Origin: Aquamicrobium defluvii
GTDB taxonomy: Bacteria > Pseudomonadota > Alphaproteobacteria > Rhizobiales > Rhizobiaceae
Direction: 5' to 3'
Assembly (NCBI RefSeq): GCF_004363725.1
Contig: NZ_SNZF01000017.1
Coordinates: forward strand, 29,512-93,511
Length of the DNA stretch: 64,000 bases
In this document: positions 47,051 through 55,443 of the stretch, in pieces
Position numbering within the stretch: the stretch's first letter is position 1
How the letters are laid out: each line of letters starts with the position of its first letter
Made by a program: the position numbers and the translations under genes
The notes under the pieces: model-generated
Told to the model about the DNA's origin: nothing
Database searches by the model: none
Seen by the model: the letters and a program-made list of their open reading frames with translations, nothing else

Positions 47051-47228
47051 CAATCCGGCTCCTTACCATATGGGCCCTGCCATTGTTGCATGGTCCCCCG
47101 ATACAGGCATCATCGTTACGGAATGCGCAAAAATCGCGCACGATCCCCGCTGTCGACGGGTTAGGGACACGGAAAGCGCAAATGTCAATTCTTGTTTCGC
47201 GGCAGCGAAGGGGCCATAGAACGGTCAG

Positions 47229-47843
47229 ATGAAACCGTATCCCAAATATTTCGAGAAGATTCGCATCCGCCGCGACAAGGACGCGGACGCGAAGCCGGAG
47301 GCTCCGCTGTGCCAGTGGGACGGCTGCCGCGAGCCGGGCACCCATCGCGCGCCGGTGGGCCGCATGCGCGAGGGCGAGTATTTCCGCTTCTGCTTCGACC
47401 ATGTGCGCGAGTACAACAAGGGCTTCAACTATTTCTCCGGCGTTCCGGATTCCGAGGTCGCCCGCTTCCAGAAGGAAGCGCTCACCGGCCACCGGCCGAC
47501 CTGGAAGATGGGCGTCAACAATTCGGCCCGCTCGGCGCCGGATTTCGCCCAGATGCGTTCCGGCCGCGCCGGCTACTACAATCGCGTGCGCGACCCGTTC
47601 AACATCTTCGGCACCGACCCGAACACGCCGCCTCGCCAGCGCAAGGCGCGCCCGCTGGAGACCAAGGCGCTGGAGACGCTGGGCCTGACCCCGCAGGCGA
47701 CCGCCAGGGAAATCAAGTCGCGCTACAAGGAACTGGTCAAGCGCCATCACCCTGACGCCAATGGCGGCGACAGGGGCTCGGAGGAGCGGTTCCGCGATGT
47801 GCTGCAGGCCTATCGGGTGCTCAAGCAGGCAGGCCTGTGCTGA
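47229..47843 (+). CDS. J-domain-containing molecular chaperone
   Basis: 204 residues. The J domain is C-terminal (about residues 145-204): ALETLGLTPQATAREIKSRY, then the HPD tripeptide in VKRHHPDANGGD and FRDVLQAYRVL. The N-terminal part is a rhizobial-type extension with paired Cys in LCQWDGCREPGTHRAP and FCFDHVREYNKGFNYF, perhaps a zinc site. It probably stimulates DnaK. Divergent from bolA with 178 bp between starts. Confidence 0.88.
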   Translation: MKPYPKYFEKIRIRRDKDADAKPEAPLCQWDGCREPGTHRAPVGRMREGEYFRFCFDHVREYNKGFNYFSGVPDSEVARFQKEALTGHRPTWKMGVNNSARSAPDFAQMRSGRAGYYNRVRDPFNIFGTDPNTPPRQRKARPLETKALETLGLTPQATAREIKSRYKELVKRHHPDANGGDRGSEERFRDVLQAYRVLKQAGLC

Positions 47844-47863
47844 TAAGTGACAGGGCCAGAGCG

Positions 47864-47892
47864 CTTTTCCAACTTTCATCCGGCTGGAAAAG
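47864..47892 (+). terminator. Hairpin after the J-domain gene
   Basis: CTTTTCCA (47864-47871) and TGGAAAAG (47885-47892) form an 8-bp stem with a 13-base loop 21 bases after the stop codon. No long T-run follows, so it may be a weak terminator or an mRNA-end stabiliser. It lies between the J-domain gene and cobS. Confidence 0.35.
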
Positions 47893-47973
47893 GCTTTAAG
47901 ACCGCCCCGGATACACGATGATTACCGGCGAAGGCATGATCTTTGCTTCGCCCGCGGAGACGTTGGAAACATC

Positions 47974-48960
47974 ATGAACAAGGTCGATCGAGACATCGCC
48001 AACCTGCCGGATACCACGGTTTCGGTGAAGGATACTTTTGGATTCGAATCGAAGATGGTCGTGCCGGCCTACGCGGCGCCGAGCGAGCATGTGCCCGATG
48101 TCGACCCCGACTATCTGTTCGACAGGAACACCACCCTCGCGATCCTCGCCGGCTTTGCCTACAATCGCCGCGTGATGGTGTCTGGCTATCACGGCACCGG
48201 CAAGTCGACCCATATCGAGCAGGTCGCCGCCCGCCTCAACTGGCCCTGTGTGCGCGTCAACCTCGACAGCCATGTCAGCCGCATCGATCTGGTCGGCAAG
48301 GACGCCATCGTGCTGCAGGACGGCAAGCAGGTGACGGAATTCCGCGACGGCATCCTGCCCTGGGCCTACCAGCGCAACGTCGCGCTGTGCTTCGACGAGT
48401 ACGATGCCGGCCGGCCGGACGTGATGTTCGTCATCCAGCGCGTGCTGGAGGCTTCGGGCCGCCTGACCCTGCTCGACCAGAGCCGCGTCATCCGTCCGCA
48501 CCCGGCCTTCCGCATCTTCGCCACCGCCAACACGGTCGGCCTCGGCGACACCACGGGCCTTTACCACGGCACCCAGCAGATCAACCAGGCGCAGATGGAC
48601 CGCTGGTCCATCGTGACGACGCTGAACTATCTGCCGCACGACAACGAGGTGAACATCGTCGTCGCCAAGGCCAAGCACTACCGCGACGAGAAGGGCCGCG
48701 AGATCGTCAACAAGATGGTGCGTGTCGCCGACATGACGCGCTCCGCCTTCATCAACGGCGACCTCTCCACGGTCATGAGCCCGCGCACGGTCATCACCTG
48801 GGCCGAGAACGCCGAGATTTTCGAGGATGTGGGCATGGCCTTCCGCCTGACCTTCCTCAACAAGTGCGACGAGCTGGAGCGCCCGGTGGTGGCCGAGTTC
48901 TACCAGCGCGTGTTCGGCGAGGACCTGCCCGAAAGCGCGGCCAACGTCGTGCTGGGGTAA
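47974..48960 (+). CDS. cobS: Cobaltochelatase subunit CobS
   Basis: 328 residues of the MoxR-like AAA+ ATPases. With CobT and CobN it inserts cobalt into hydrogenobyrinic acid a,c-diamide in the aerobic cobalamin pathway. Walker A is [16 protein letters not shown] near residue 71, Walker B is [10 protein letters not shown] near residue 138 and sensor 1 is in [15 protein letters not shown] near residue 184. It precedes a GFA-type gene and cobT in the same direction. Confidence 0.93.
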   Translation: MNKVDRDIANLPDTTVSVKDTFGFESKMVVPAYAAPSEHVPDVDPDYLFDRNTTLAILAGFAYNRRVMVSGYHGTGKSTHIEQVAARLNWPCVRVNLDSHVSRIDLVGKDAIVLQDGKQVTEFRDGILPWAYQRNVALCFDEYDAGRPDVMFVIQRVLEASGRLTLLDQSRVIRPHPAFRIFATANTVGLGDTTGLYHGTQQINQAQMDRWSIVTTLNYLPHDNEVNIVVAKAKHYRDEKGREIVNKMVRVADMTRSAFINGDLSTVMSPRTVITWAENAEIFEDVGMAFRLTFLNKCDELERPVVAEFYQRVFGEDLPESAANVVLG

Positions 48961-48976
48961 GATACGGGAGGATGGG

Positions 48977-49324
48977 GTGAGCTATCAGGGCGGGTGCCAT
49001 TGCGGGAAGGTGCGGTTCAGCGTCGAGATCGACCTGTCGAGCCCCATCACCTGCAATTGTTCCTATTGCGCCAAGCGAGGCAGCATCCTTGCCTTCACGC
49101 CGGCCGGCAATTTCTCGCTGGAAAGCGGTGAAGCCGATCTTACCGAATACCGTTTCAATTCGAAGACCATCGAGCATCTGTTCTGTAACGCGTGCGGCAT
49201 GGAGTCCTTTGCGCGCGGCACGATGCCGGATGGCAGGAAGATGGTGGCGGTGAACGTCCGCTGCCTCGACGGCGTCGACCTCGATGCGCTTGAGCCGCAT
49301 CAGGTGGACGGCCGCTCGCGCTGA
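48977..49324 (+). CDS. GFA-family (CENP-V/glutathione-dependent formaldehyde-activating) zinc protein
   Basis: 115 residues from a GTG at 48977, 16 bp after cobS. Zinc-binding Cys residues are arranged as [10 protein letters not shown] (residues 6-15), [10 protein letters not shown] near residue 32 and [13 protein letters not shown] near residue 72. The fold is used by S-(hydroxymethyl)glutathione synthase and by many uncharacterised proteins; most small members have unknown substrate. It lies 14 bp before cobT, so it must be co-transcribed with the cobaltochelatase genes. Confidence 0.87.
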   Translation: MSYQGGCHCGKVRFSVEIDLSSPITCNCSYCAKRGSILAFTPAGNFSLESGEADLTEYRFNSKTIEHLFCNACGMESFARGTMPDGRKMVAVNVRCLDGVDLDALEPHQVDGRSR

Positions 49325-49338
49325 CAGGCGACAGGATC

Positions 49339-51231
49339 ATGGCAGGCCCCGGCGACAATACGAGAAACAAGCCCAAGGCAGGCGCTGAAACCGACGGTTT
49401 CAAACGCGCCATGACCGTGGCCATACGCGCCATCTCCAACGACAAGGAGATGGAGGTTTCCTTCGCCAAGGACAAGCCGGCCATGGCCGGCAACCGGGCG
49501 CGCCTGCCCGAACTGCCGAAGAAGCCGACGGCCGCCGACATCGCGGTGACGCGCGGCATCGGCGATTCCATGGCGTTGCGCCGCGCCTGTCACGACAACC
49601 GCGTGCATGCGCGGCTGGCTCCCGAAGGCAAGCAGGCCCGCGCCGTCTACGATGCCGTCGAGCAGGCCCGCGTCGAAGCCATCGGCGCGCGCGCCATGGC
49701 GGGCGTCGCCGGCAATCTCGGCGCGATGCTGGAAGACAAATACGCAAAAGCCAACCTGGCCGAGGTTCGCGATCGGGAGGAAGCGCCGCTCGAGGAGGTC
49801 GTCGCCCTTCTGGTGCGTGAGCGGCTCACCGGGCAGAAGGTGCCGAAGAGCGCGGAGCGGCTGGTGGATCTGTGGCGCGGCTGGATAGAGGACAAGGCCG
49901 GTGCCAACCTCGACGGGCTGGGCGACAAGCTTCAGGACCAGCAGGCTTTCGGCCGCGTGGTGCGTGACATGCTCGCCTCCATGAACATGGCCGAGCAGTT
50001 CGAGGAAGACGACGAGACGCAAGAGGCCGAGGACGATCAGGAGGAGGAGCCGCAGGGCGGCGACGATTCCGAAGACGGCGGCGAGGAGGATTCGGGCTCG
50101 GAAGATGCGCAGGCCGAGGATGCCGCGGCCTCCGAGGACGACCAGTCGCAGGCCGAGGCGGATGCCGACGACGCCATGTCGGAAGACCTGTCGGACGACG
50201 ATGCCGACGCGGAAACGCCCGGCGAGGCGCGTCGCGGCGACAACCCCTTCGCCAATCTGGCGAAGGACATGGACTACAAGGTCTATACGACCCAGTTCGA
50301 CGAGACGGTCGGTGCCGAGGAGCTGTGCGACGAGGAGGAGCTCGACCGGCTGCGCGCCTTTCTCGACAAGCAGCTCGCCAATCTTCAGGGCGTGGTCGGC
50401 CGGCTGGCCAACCGCCTGCAGCGCCGCCTGATGGCGCAGCAGAACCGCTCCTGGGACTTCGATCTCGAGGAAGGCTATCTCGATCCGGCCCGCCTTGTGC
50501 GCGTGGTCATCGATCCCATGCAGCCGCTTTCCTTCAAGCAGGAACGCGACACGAAATTCCGCGACACGGTCGTGACGCTGGTGCTCGACAATTCGGGCTC
50601 GATGCGCGGCCGCCCGATCACGGTGGCGGCCACCTGTGCCGACATTCTCGCCCGCACGCTGGAGCGCTGCGGCGTCTCGGTGGAAATCCTCGGTTTCACC
50701 ACGCGTGCGTGGAAGGGCGGCCAGGCGCGGGAGAAATGGCTGAAGGACGGCAAGCCGGCGAATCCCGGCCGCCTCAACGATCTGCGCCACATCGTCTACA
50801 AATCGGCCGACGCGCCGTGGCGGCGGGCGCGCCGCAATCTTGGCCTGATGATGCGCGAGGGCCTGCTCAAGGAGAACATCGACGGCGAGGCGCTCTTGTG
50901 GGCCCATCACCGGCTGATGGCCCGGCCCGAGCAGCGCAAGATCCTGATGATGATTTCGGACGGCGCGCCGGTGGACGATTCAACCCTTTCGGTCAATCCG
51001 GGCAATTATCTGGAGAAGCATCTGCGCGCGGTCATCGACCTGATCGAGATGCGCTCGCCGGTCGAGCTGCTGGCCATCGGCATCGGCCACGATGTCACCC
51101 GTTACTATCGCCGCGCCGTCACCATCGTCGATGCGGAGGAACTGGCCGGGGCCATGACCGAGCAGCTTGCCTCCCTGTTCGAGGAAGAAAGCACACACGG
51201 CCGCGGCGGCGGACTACGGCGGGCGTCCTGA
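49339..51231 (+). CDS. cobT: Cobaltochelatase subunit CobT
   Basis: 630 residues. It forms the ATP-hydrolysing chaperone complex with CobS for CobN. An N-terminal helical domain is followed by a very acidic low-complexity linker at about residues 215-300 (Asp/Glu-rich) and a C-terminal VWA domain. The metal-ion-dependent adhesion site [10 protein letters not shown] is near residue 417, with [12 protein letters not shown] near residue 545. Length and domain order match Pseudomonas and rhizobial CobT. Confidence 0.93.
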   Translation: MAGPGDNTRNKPKAGAETDGFKRAMTVAIRAISNDKEMEVSFAKDKPAMAGNRARLPELPKKPTAADIAVTRGIGDSMALRRACHDNRVHARLAPEGKQARAVYDAVEQARVEAIGARAMAGVAGNLGAMLEDKYAKANLAEVRDREEAPLEEVVALLVRERLTGQKVPKSAERLVDLWRGWIEDKAGANLDGLGDKLQDQQAFGRVVRDMLASMNMAEQFEEDDETQEAEDDQEEEPQGGDDSEDGGEEDSGSEDAQAEDAAASEDDQSQAEADADDAMSEDLSDDDADAETPGEARRGDNPFANLAKDMDYKVYTTQFDETVGAEELCDEEELDRLRAFLDKQLANLQGVVGRLANRLQRRLMAQQNRSWDFDLEEGYLDPARLVRVVIDPMQPLSFKQERDTKFRDTVVTLVLDNSGSMRGRPITVAATCADILARTLERCGVSVEILGFTTRAWKGGQAREKWLKDGKPANPGRLNDLRHIVYKSADAPWRRARRNLGLMMREGLLKENIDGEALLWAHHRLMARPEQRKILMMISDGAPVDDSTLSVNPGNYLEKHLRAVIDLIEMRSPVELLAIGIGHDVTRYYRRAVTIVDAEELAGAMTEQLASLFEEESTHGRGGGLRRAS

Positions 51232-51251
51232 TGCCCGCGCCGGCCTAGCCA

Positions 51252-52430
51252 GTGCCCTCCTGCCCGCTCAGGGGCCTGCTGCGCGGGCTTCTGCTTGCGC
51301 TCGAGCATTTCTGCTTTTCCCCGAATCGCAGAAACGCTCTATCTCTTTGTTTTGGCCGCATTTATGCGACGCCAGATGTTTCCATCTGGCTGAAAAATGC
51401 TCTAACCTTTTGTTTTTACACAATTCCAGAAAAACCGCTTCGCACTTTTGCTGGAATTGCTCTCGCCCTCCTCTTTTCGGTTCCTGCATTTGCCGAAGCG
51501 GCGTCCGTTCAGTCCGTCAGCGTATCCTCGCGGCAGATTTCGGGCTTCCATATCGGCCGTGACGAGACGCGCTCCGATCCGCTGGAGTTCGTTGGCGGGC
51601 TGGAGATGTCTGCTCCCACGCGCGCCTTCGGCGGCATTTCCGCGATGCGCTTCCTTTCGCCCGGCCGCGATCTCGTGGCGGTGACCGACACCGGCTACTG
51701 GCTGTTCGCCAGCATCGCGCGCGACGCGGCGGGAAGGCCGGCAGGGCTGGAACAGGTGCGCATCCAGCCCATGGTCGATGCGGCAGGCAGGATATTTCCC
51801 GAAAAGGGGGAGATGGATGCCGAGAGCCTTGCCGTGCGCGATGGCGAGGCCATCGTCGGTTTCGAGCGGCGGCACCGCATCAGCCGGTTCCGCCTGGAGC
51901 CGGAGGACATGAAAGGGCCGACAGGGAACATCGATTTCCTTGTGCCCACCTATGAACTTCGTCAGAATCGCGGCTTTGAGACGCTTGCCTTCGCCCCTTC
52001 CTCCGGTCCGCTCCGGGGAGCGCTGGTGGCGATCACCGAAAAGAGCCTCGACAGGCAAGGCAACATCTTTGCCGCCGTGACCGACCGGCCGCGGAAAGGC
52101 ATCTTCACGGTGCGCCGCCATGACGGGTTCGACATCACCGACGGCGCTTTCCTGCCCGATGGCGACCTGCTTCTGCTGGAGCGCAGCTACACCATCATGA
52201 GCGGTGTTCGCATGCGGTTGCGGCGCATTGCCGGCGACAGCATCGGCAAGGGCGCGCTGGTCGACGGACCGGTGCTGTTCCAGGCCGACATGGCCTGGCA
52301 GATCGACAACATGGAAGCGCTCGATGTGTGGCGGCGCGCAGACGGGGCCACGATGGTTTCCATGATGTCGGACGACAACCAGTCGTTCCTGCAGCGCAAT
52401 CTCTATCTCGAATTCGTGCTGCACGAGTAG
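51252..52430 (+). CDS. Esterase-like activity of phytase family protein, secreted; start uncertain
   Basis: 392 residues from GTG 51252, the only ordinary start codon seen before the conserved part. The first 65 residues are encoded by a copy of the intergenic repeat and look non-native. A signal-like stretch (AGIALALLFSVPAFAEA) near residue 67 shows where the mature protein begins. The conserved beta-propeller-like domain includes GGISAMRFLSPGRDLVAVTDTGYW, GEMDAESLAVRDGEAIVGFER and NRGFETLAFAPSSG, typical of PF13449. Substrate unknown. The 3' end converges on the FAD oxidoreductase gene. Confidence 0.7.
   Translation: MPSCPLRGLLRGLLLALEHFCFSPNRRNALSLCFGRIYATPDVSIWLKNALTFCFYTIPEKPLRTFAGIALALLFSVPAFAEAASVQSVSVSSRQISGFHIGRDETRSDPLEFVGGLEMSAPTRAFGGISAMRFLSPGRDLVAVTDTGYWLFASIARDAAGRPAGLEQVRIQPMVDAAGRIFPEKGEMDAESLAVRDGEAIVGFERRHRISRFRLEPEDMKGPTGNIDFLVPTYELRQNRGFETLAFAPSSGPLRGALVAITEKSLDRQGNIFAAVTDRPRKGIFTVRRHDGFDITDGAFLPDGDLLLLERSYTIMSGVRMRLRRIAGDSIGKGALVDGPVLFQADMAWQIDNMEALDVWRRADGATMVSMMSDDNQSFLQRNLYLEFVLHE
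51303..51405 (+). repeat. Two-hairpin intergenic repeat, copy D
   Basis: Module 1 is GAGCATTTCTGC (51303-51314) with GCAGAAACGCTC (51328-51339), one mismatch, loop ending GAATC as in copy A. CTATCTCTTTGTTTT follows, then module 2: GCATTTATGCGAC, perfect stem GCCAGATG/CATCTGGC (51371-51378 and 51383-51390), loop TTTC, and TGAAAAATGCTC. It lies within the 5' part of the phytase-like reading frame. Confidence 0.85.
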
Positions 52431-52445
52431 CGCAGCAAAAACCGC

Positions 52446-53615
52446 TCAGATCACGTTGAGTTCGCGGAAGGGCCGGCCTTCCACGATGCGCCGGTAGGAA
52501 AACACCGAGCAGTCAAGCGTGCGGTATTCGCCATGCACGATCAGCTCCGCCAGCGCCTTGCCGACGGCGGGGGCCTGTTGCAGCCCATGGCCGGAAAAGC
52601 CGTTGGCGAACAGGAAGTTCGATACTTGCGGATGGGGGCCGATAACCGCGTTCTGGTCGAGCGTGTTGTAGTCGTAATGGCCCACCCAGGCGCGCGTCAT
52701 CCTGATGGCTTCGAAGGCCGGAATGCGGGTGGCCAGCACCGGCCAGATCTCGTTTTCGAACAGGCTCCACTCGGGCTCGAAATCGGTCGGGTCGGCGGCC
52801 TGCTCGCCTCCCTCGTCCTCGGCGCCGCCGGTGATGTAGACCGAGCCTTCCGGGCGCACATAAATGCCGGAGGGATCGACCAGCAGCGGCATGTCGGCAT
52901 AGTGCTCGCGCGCCTCGAACACGAAGACGTTGCGCTTGCGCGGTTCCACCGGCAGTTCGATGCCGGCAAGTGCGGCCACCTTGCCGGCATTCGGGCCGGC
53001 TGCGTTGACCACAAGCCCGGCCTCCAGCCTGTCGCCATTGTCGAGCCCTACCGATTCGATGCGGTCGCCCTGCCGCTCCATGGCGGTGACCGAGGCGGTG
53101 ACGAAATCGACCTTCATGGTGCGCAGCGCCTTGCGGAAGAGATGCAGATAGGCGTGCGCGTCGAACCAGCCCTCGCCGCTGACGCCATAGGCGCCGCCCG
53201 CGATCCCCTCGCCCGACAGCCATGGGAAGCGCCTGACCAGAGCCGCGGCATCTTCAAGAACGATGTCCGCGCCTTCGGCCAGCTGCACCGCATGGTTGGC
53301 CTTAAGGACGGGCAGCCCCTCCTCCGGGGCGAGGATCAGGTAGCCGCCTTCGCGGAAGCCGATGTCGGCCTCGTCGCCGAACTCCTCGCTCAGCCGGTGG
53401 AACAGGTCGAGTGTGAAGCGCGACAGGCGGATGTTTTCGGCGATCGAGAATTGCTGGCGGATCGAGGCCGCCGACAGCGTCGTGGCGGAACGGGTGAATT
53501 GCGGATCGCGCTCGATCAGGGCGAGGGAGCCCGTAAAGCCTTCCTTGCGCAGATAATAGGCGAGCGAAGCGCCCATGATCGCGCCGCCGATGATGACGAT
53601 GTCGTATTTCGCCAT
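52446..53615 (-). CDS. FAD-dependent oxidoreductase (DAO/glycine oxidase family)
   Basis: 389 residues from the ATG at 53615. The Rossmann FAD-binding motif YDIVIIGGAIMGASLAYYL is at residues 4-22. The DAO-family continuation (TLSAASIRQQFSIAENIRLS, VVNAAGPNAGKVAALAG) and C-terminal NGFSGHGLQQAPAVGKALAEL are present. Members oxidise amines of amino acids such as sarcosine, glycine or D-amino acids. It is divergent from a CitE-like gene (97 bp between starts). Substrate not assignable. Confidence 0.85.
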   Translation of the reverse strand: MAKYDIVIIGGAIMGASLAYYLRKEGFTGSLALIERDPQFTRSATTLSAASIRQQFSIAENIRLSRFTLDLFHRLSEEFGDEADIGFREGGYLILAPEEGLPVLKANHAVQLAEGADIVLEDAAALVRRFPWLSGEGIAGGAYGVSGEGWFDAHAYLHLFRKALRTMKVDFVTASVTAMERQGDRIESVGLDNGDRLEAGLVVNAAGPNAGKVAALAGIELPVEPRKRNVFVFEAREHYADMPLLVDPSGIYVRPEGSVYITGGAEDEGGEQAADPTDFEPEWSLFENEIWPVLATRIPAFEAIRMTRAWVGHYDYNTLDQNAVIGPHPQVSNFLFANGFSGHGLQQAPAVGKALAELIVHGEYRTLDCSVFSYRRIVEGRPFRELNVI

Positions 53616-53712
53616 GATGCGATTCCCATTTTTGCCAGTGCCGATCAATGCAGCTTTGGCCATCTGGCGGCAAGCCCTTGCAAGGGCCAGCGCAGCCGGG
53701 CAAGAAGACCAG

Positions 53713-54591
53713 ATGACCGAAACGCAAATCCGCCCCCGCCGCTCCGTTCTTTACGTGCCTGCCGTCAACGACAGGGCGCTGGCGAAGATCGGGCAGCTGT
53801 CCTGCGATGCGGTCGTCATCGACCTGGAGGATTCGGTTGCCCCATCCGAAAAGGTCGCGGCGCGGCAGAAGCTTGCCGCGATCTTCGCAGCCCGTCCTCA
53901 GCGAACCGAGATGGTGGTGCGCATCAATGCGCTGTCGGGCGAATGGGGCGCGGACGATCTTGCCGCGGCGACTGCCTGCAAGCCCGACGCCATACTGCTG
54001 CCCAAGGTGGACACGGCGCGCGACGTTCTGGAAGCCGGCGATCTGCTGGACGAGGCCGACGAGGACGCCGCCATCGCCCTGTGGGCGATGGTCGAGACGC
54101 CGAGGGGCCTGATGAACAGCGCCGCGATCGCCGAGCTTGGCCGCGACCCTGCCTCGCGCCTTGCCTGTTTCGTGGCCGGCACGAACGATCTCGCCAAGGA
54201 GACCGGCGCGCTGCTGACCCCGGACCGGCGCTATTTCCTGCCCTGGCTGATGCAGATGGTGCTGGCGGCACGCGCCGGCGGGCTCGATCTCATCGACGGC
54301 GTCTACAACGATTTCCGCGATGCGGAAGGATTTTCGCGCGAATGCGCGGAGGCGGCCAATATGGGCTTCGACGGCAAGACGCTGATCCACCCGGCCCAGA
54401 TCGAGGTTGCCAATGCCGCCTTTTCGCCGTCCGAAGAGGCGCTTGCGGAAGCGCGCGCCATCGTCGGTGCTTTCGCTCTTGCGGAGAACCGGGACAAGGG
54501 CGTGATCGGTCTCGCCGGGCGCATGGTCGAGCGTCTGCATCTGGCGCAGGCTGAAAAACTGCTGGCGAAAGCGGCTGTCATAGGGGCATGA
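53713..54591 (+). CDS. HpcH/HpaI aldolase-family CoA ester lyase (CitE-like)
   Basis: 292 residues from the ATG at 53713. The TIM barrel begins RRSVLYVPAVNDRALAKI and contains the metal-binding Glu/Asp residues in VIDLEDSVAPSEK near residue 36 and the Arg/Glu of the substrate pocket (MVVRINALSGEWGADDL; MVETPRGLMNS). The C-terminal helix GFDGKTLIHPAQIEVAN is typical of citrate lyase beta-like and malyl-CoA lyase proteins. No other citrate lyase subunits are nearby, so a malyl- or citramalyl-CoA-type reaction is more likely. Confidence 0.85.
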   Translation: MTETQIRPRRSVLYVPAVNDRALAKIGQLSCDAVVIDLEDSVAPSEKVAARQKLAAIFAARPQRTEMVVRINALSGEWGADDLAAATACKPDAILLPKVDTARDVLEAGDLLDEADEDAAIALWAMVETPRGLMNSAAIAELGRDPASRLACFVAGTNDLAKETGALLTPDRRYFLPWLMQMVLAARAGGLDLIDGVYNDFRDAEGFSRECAEAANMGFDGKTLIHPAQIEVANAAFSPSEEALAEARAIVGAFALAENRDKGVIGLAGRMVERLHLAQAEKLLAKAAVIGA

Positions 54592-54621
54592 TGGGCAGCC
54601 CGCTTTTCACAGGATCGACCC

Positions 54622-54831
54622 ATGCGCCTCTATCGCTTCCTCACCGCCGTCGACGACGCCACATTCTGCCACAAGGTGACGGCGGCGCTGAACAAGGGCT
54701 GGCACCTCTACGGCTCACCCACCTATGCCTATGACAAGAAGGAAAAGGTCATGCGCTGCGGGCAGGCGGTGGTGAAGGATGTCGAGGGACAGGAATACGT
54801 GCCGGGCGAGACGAAGCTCGGCGACTGGTAG
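54622..54831 (+). CDS. DUF1737 domain protein
   Basis: 69 residues. The whole protein fits the DUF1737 family: a short opening strand (RLYRFLTAVDDATFC), a helix, NKGWHLYGSPTYAYDKKEKV and a C-terminal strand ending KLGDW. The function of the family is unknown. It lies 30 bp after the CitE-like gene in the same direction, so it is likely co-transcribed. Confidence 0.85.
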   Translation: MRLYRFLTAVDDATFCHKVTAALNKGWHLYGSPTYAYDKKEKVMRCGQAVVKDVEGQEYVPGETKLGDW

Positions 54832-54848
54832 GGAGCCCCTTCCCCGCC

Positions 54849-55271
54849 CTATTCCGCCGACGTCTCGATGCGCTCCATGTCGTCGTCGGAAAGCCCGAAA
54901 TGGTGGCCGATCTCGTGGATCAGCACATGGGTGACGATGTCACTCAGCGTTTCCTCGTTTTCGGCCCAGTAATCGAGGATGGCGCGGCGGTAGAGGGTGA
55001 CGCGGTTCGGGCCCTCGCCCGTGGCCGGGTTCCAGCGCTCGGCGATGCCGCGTCCCTCGAACAGGCCGAGCAGGTCGAAAGGCGTTTCGAGAGCGAGGTC
55101 GTCCATGATCTCGTCGGTGGGGAATTCCGCCACCTGAATGACGATCTCGCCGGTCAGCGTGCGAAATTCGTCCGGCAGATGCGCATAGGCTTCCAGCGCC
55201 AGCATCTCCAGTTCCTCCAGCGAGGGGGAGAGCTCTCCATGCCAGGTGCGGGTCTTGTAGATGCGGGCCAT
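54849..55271 (-). CDS. Zincin-like metallopeptidase family protein
   Basis: 140 residues from the ATG at 55271. The zinc-binding motif HEXXH appears as THVLIHEIGHHFGLSDDDM near residue 118, extended to HEXXHXXGXXD, which is the zincin-type pattern of PF06262. The N-terminal half contains LTGEIVIQVAEFPTDEIMDDL. Target proteins are unknown. It faces the DUF1737 gene end to end (17 bp) and is divergent from the SOS operon. Confidence 0.85.
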   Translation of the reverse strand: MARIYKTRTWHGELSPSLEELEMLALEAYAHLPDEFRTLTGEIVIQVAEFPTDEIMDDLALETPFDLLGLFEGRGIAERWNPATGEGPNRVTLYRRAILDYWAENEETLSDIVTHVLIHEIGHHFGLSDDDMERIETSAE

Positions 55272-55407
55272 GCTTCGTCCTTCTTTCCCGCGGCATATAG
55301 GCTTTTGCGCCCGGCTGGGCAAACGCTGATGCGCGTGGGGGACTTCAAGAGGAATAAATTCTTCTCAATGCATGCTTGACTCTGACCGGCAGCTCTGGAA
55401 TCCATAG

Positions 55408-55422
55408 GAACATAACAGGAAC
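55408..55422 (+). promoter_or_regulatory. LexA box (SOS) upstream of imuA-imuB-dnaE2
   Basis: GAACATAACAGGAAC is GAAC-N7-GAAC, the reverse form of the alphaproteobacterial LexA operator GTTC-N7-GTTC. It lies 22 bp before the imuA ATG and just downstream of a candidate promoter (TTGACT at 55376-55381 and TCCATA at 55401-55406, 19-bp spacing). LexA bound here would block transcription. Confidence 0.8.
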
Positions 55423-55443
55423 AAACAAGAGAGTTTGACCGTC

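Noticed and set aside
50000..50230. Dense GAG/GAC repetition that could look like a microsatellite or small repeat array.
   Set aside because: It encodes the acidic low-complexity linker normal for CobT. Units are not periodic and there are no spacers, so neither a CRISPR array nor a tandem repeat.
49300..50910. A 536-codon minus-strand frame opposite cobT with hydrophobic stretches that look like membrane helices.
   Set aside because: The hydrophobic run is the antisense reading of CobT's Asp/Glu-rich linker. CobT itself is convincingly complete.
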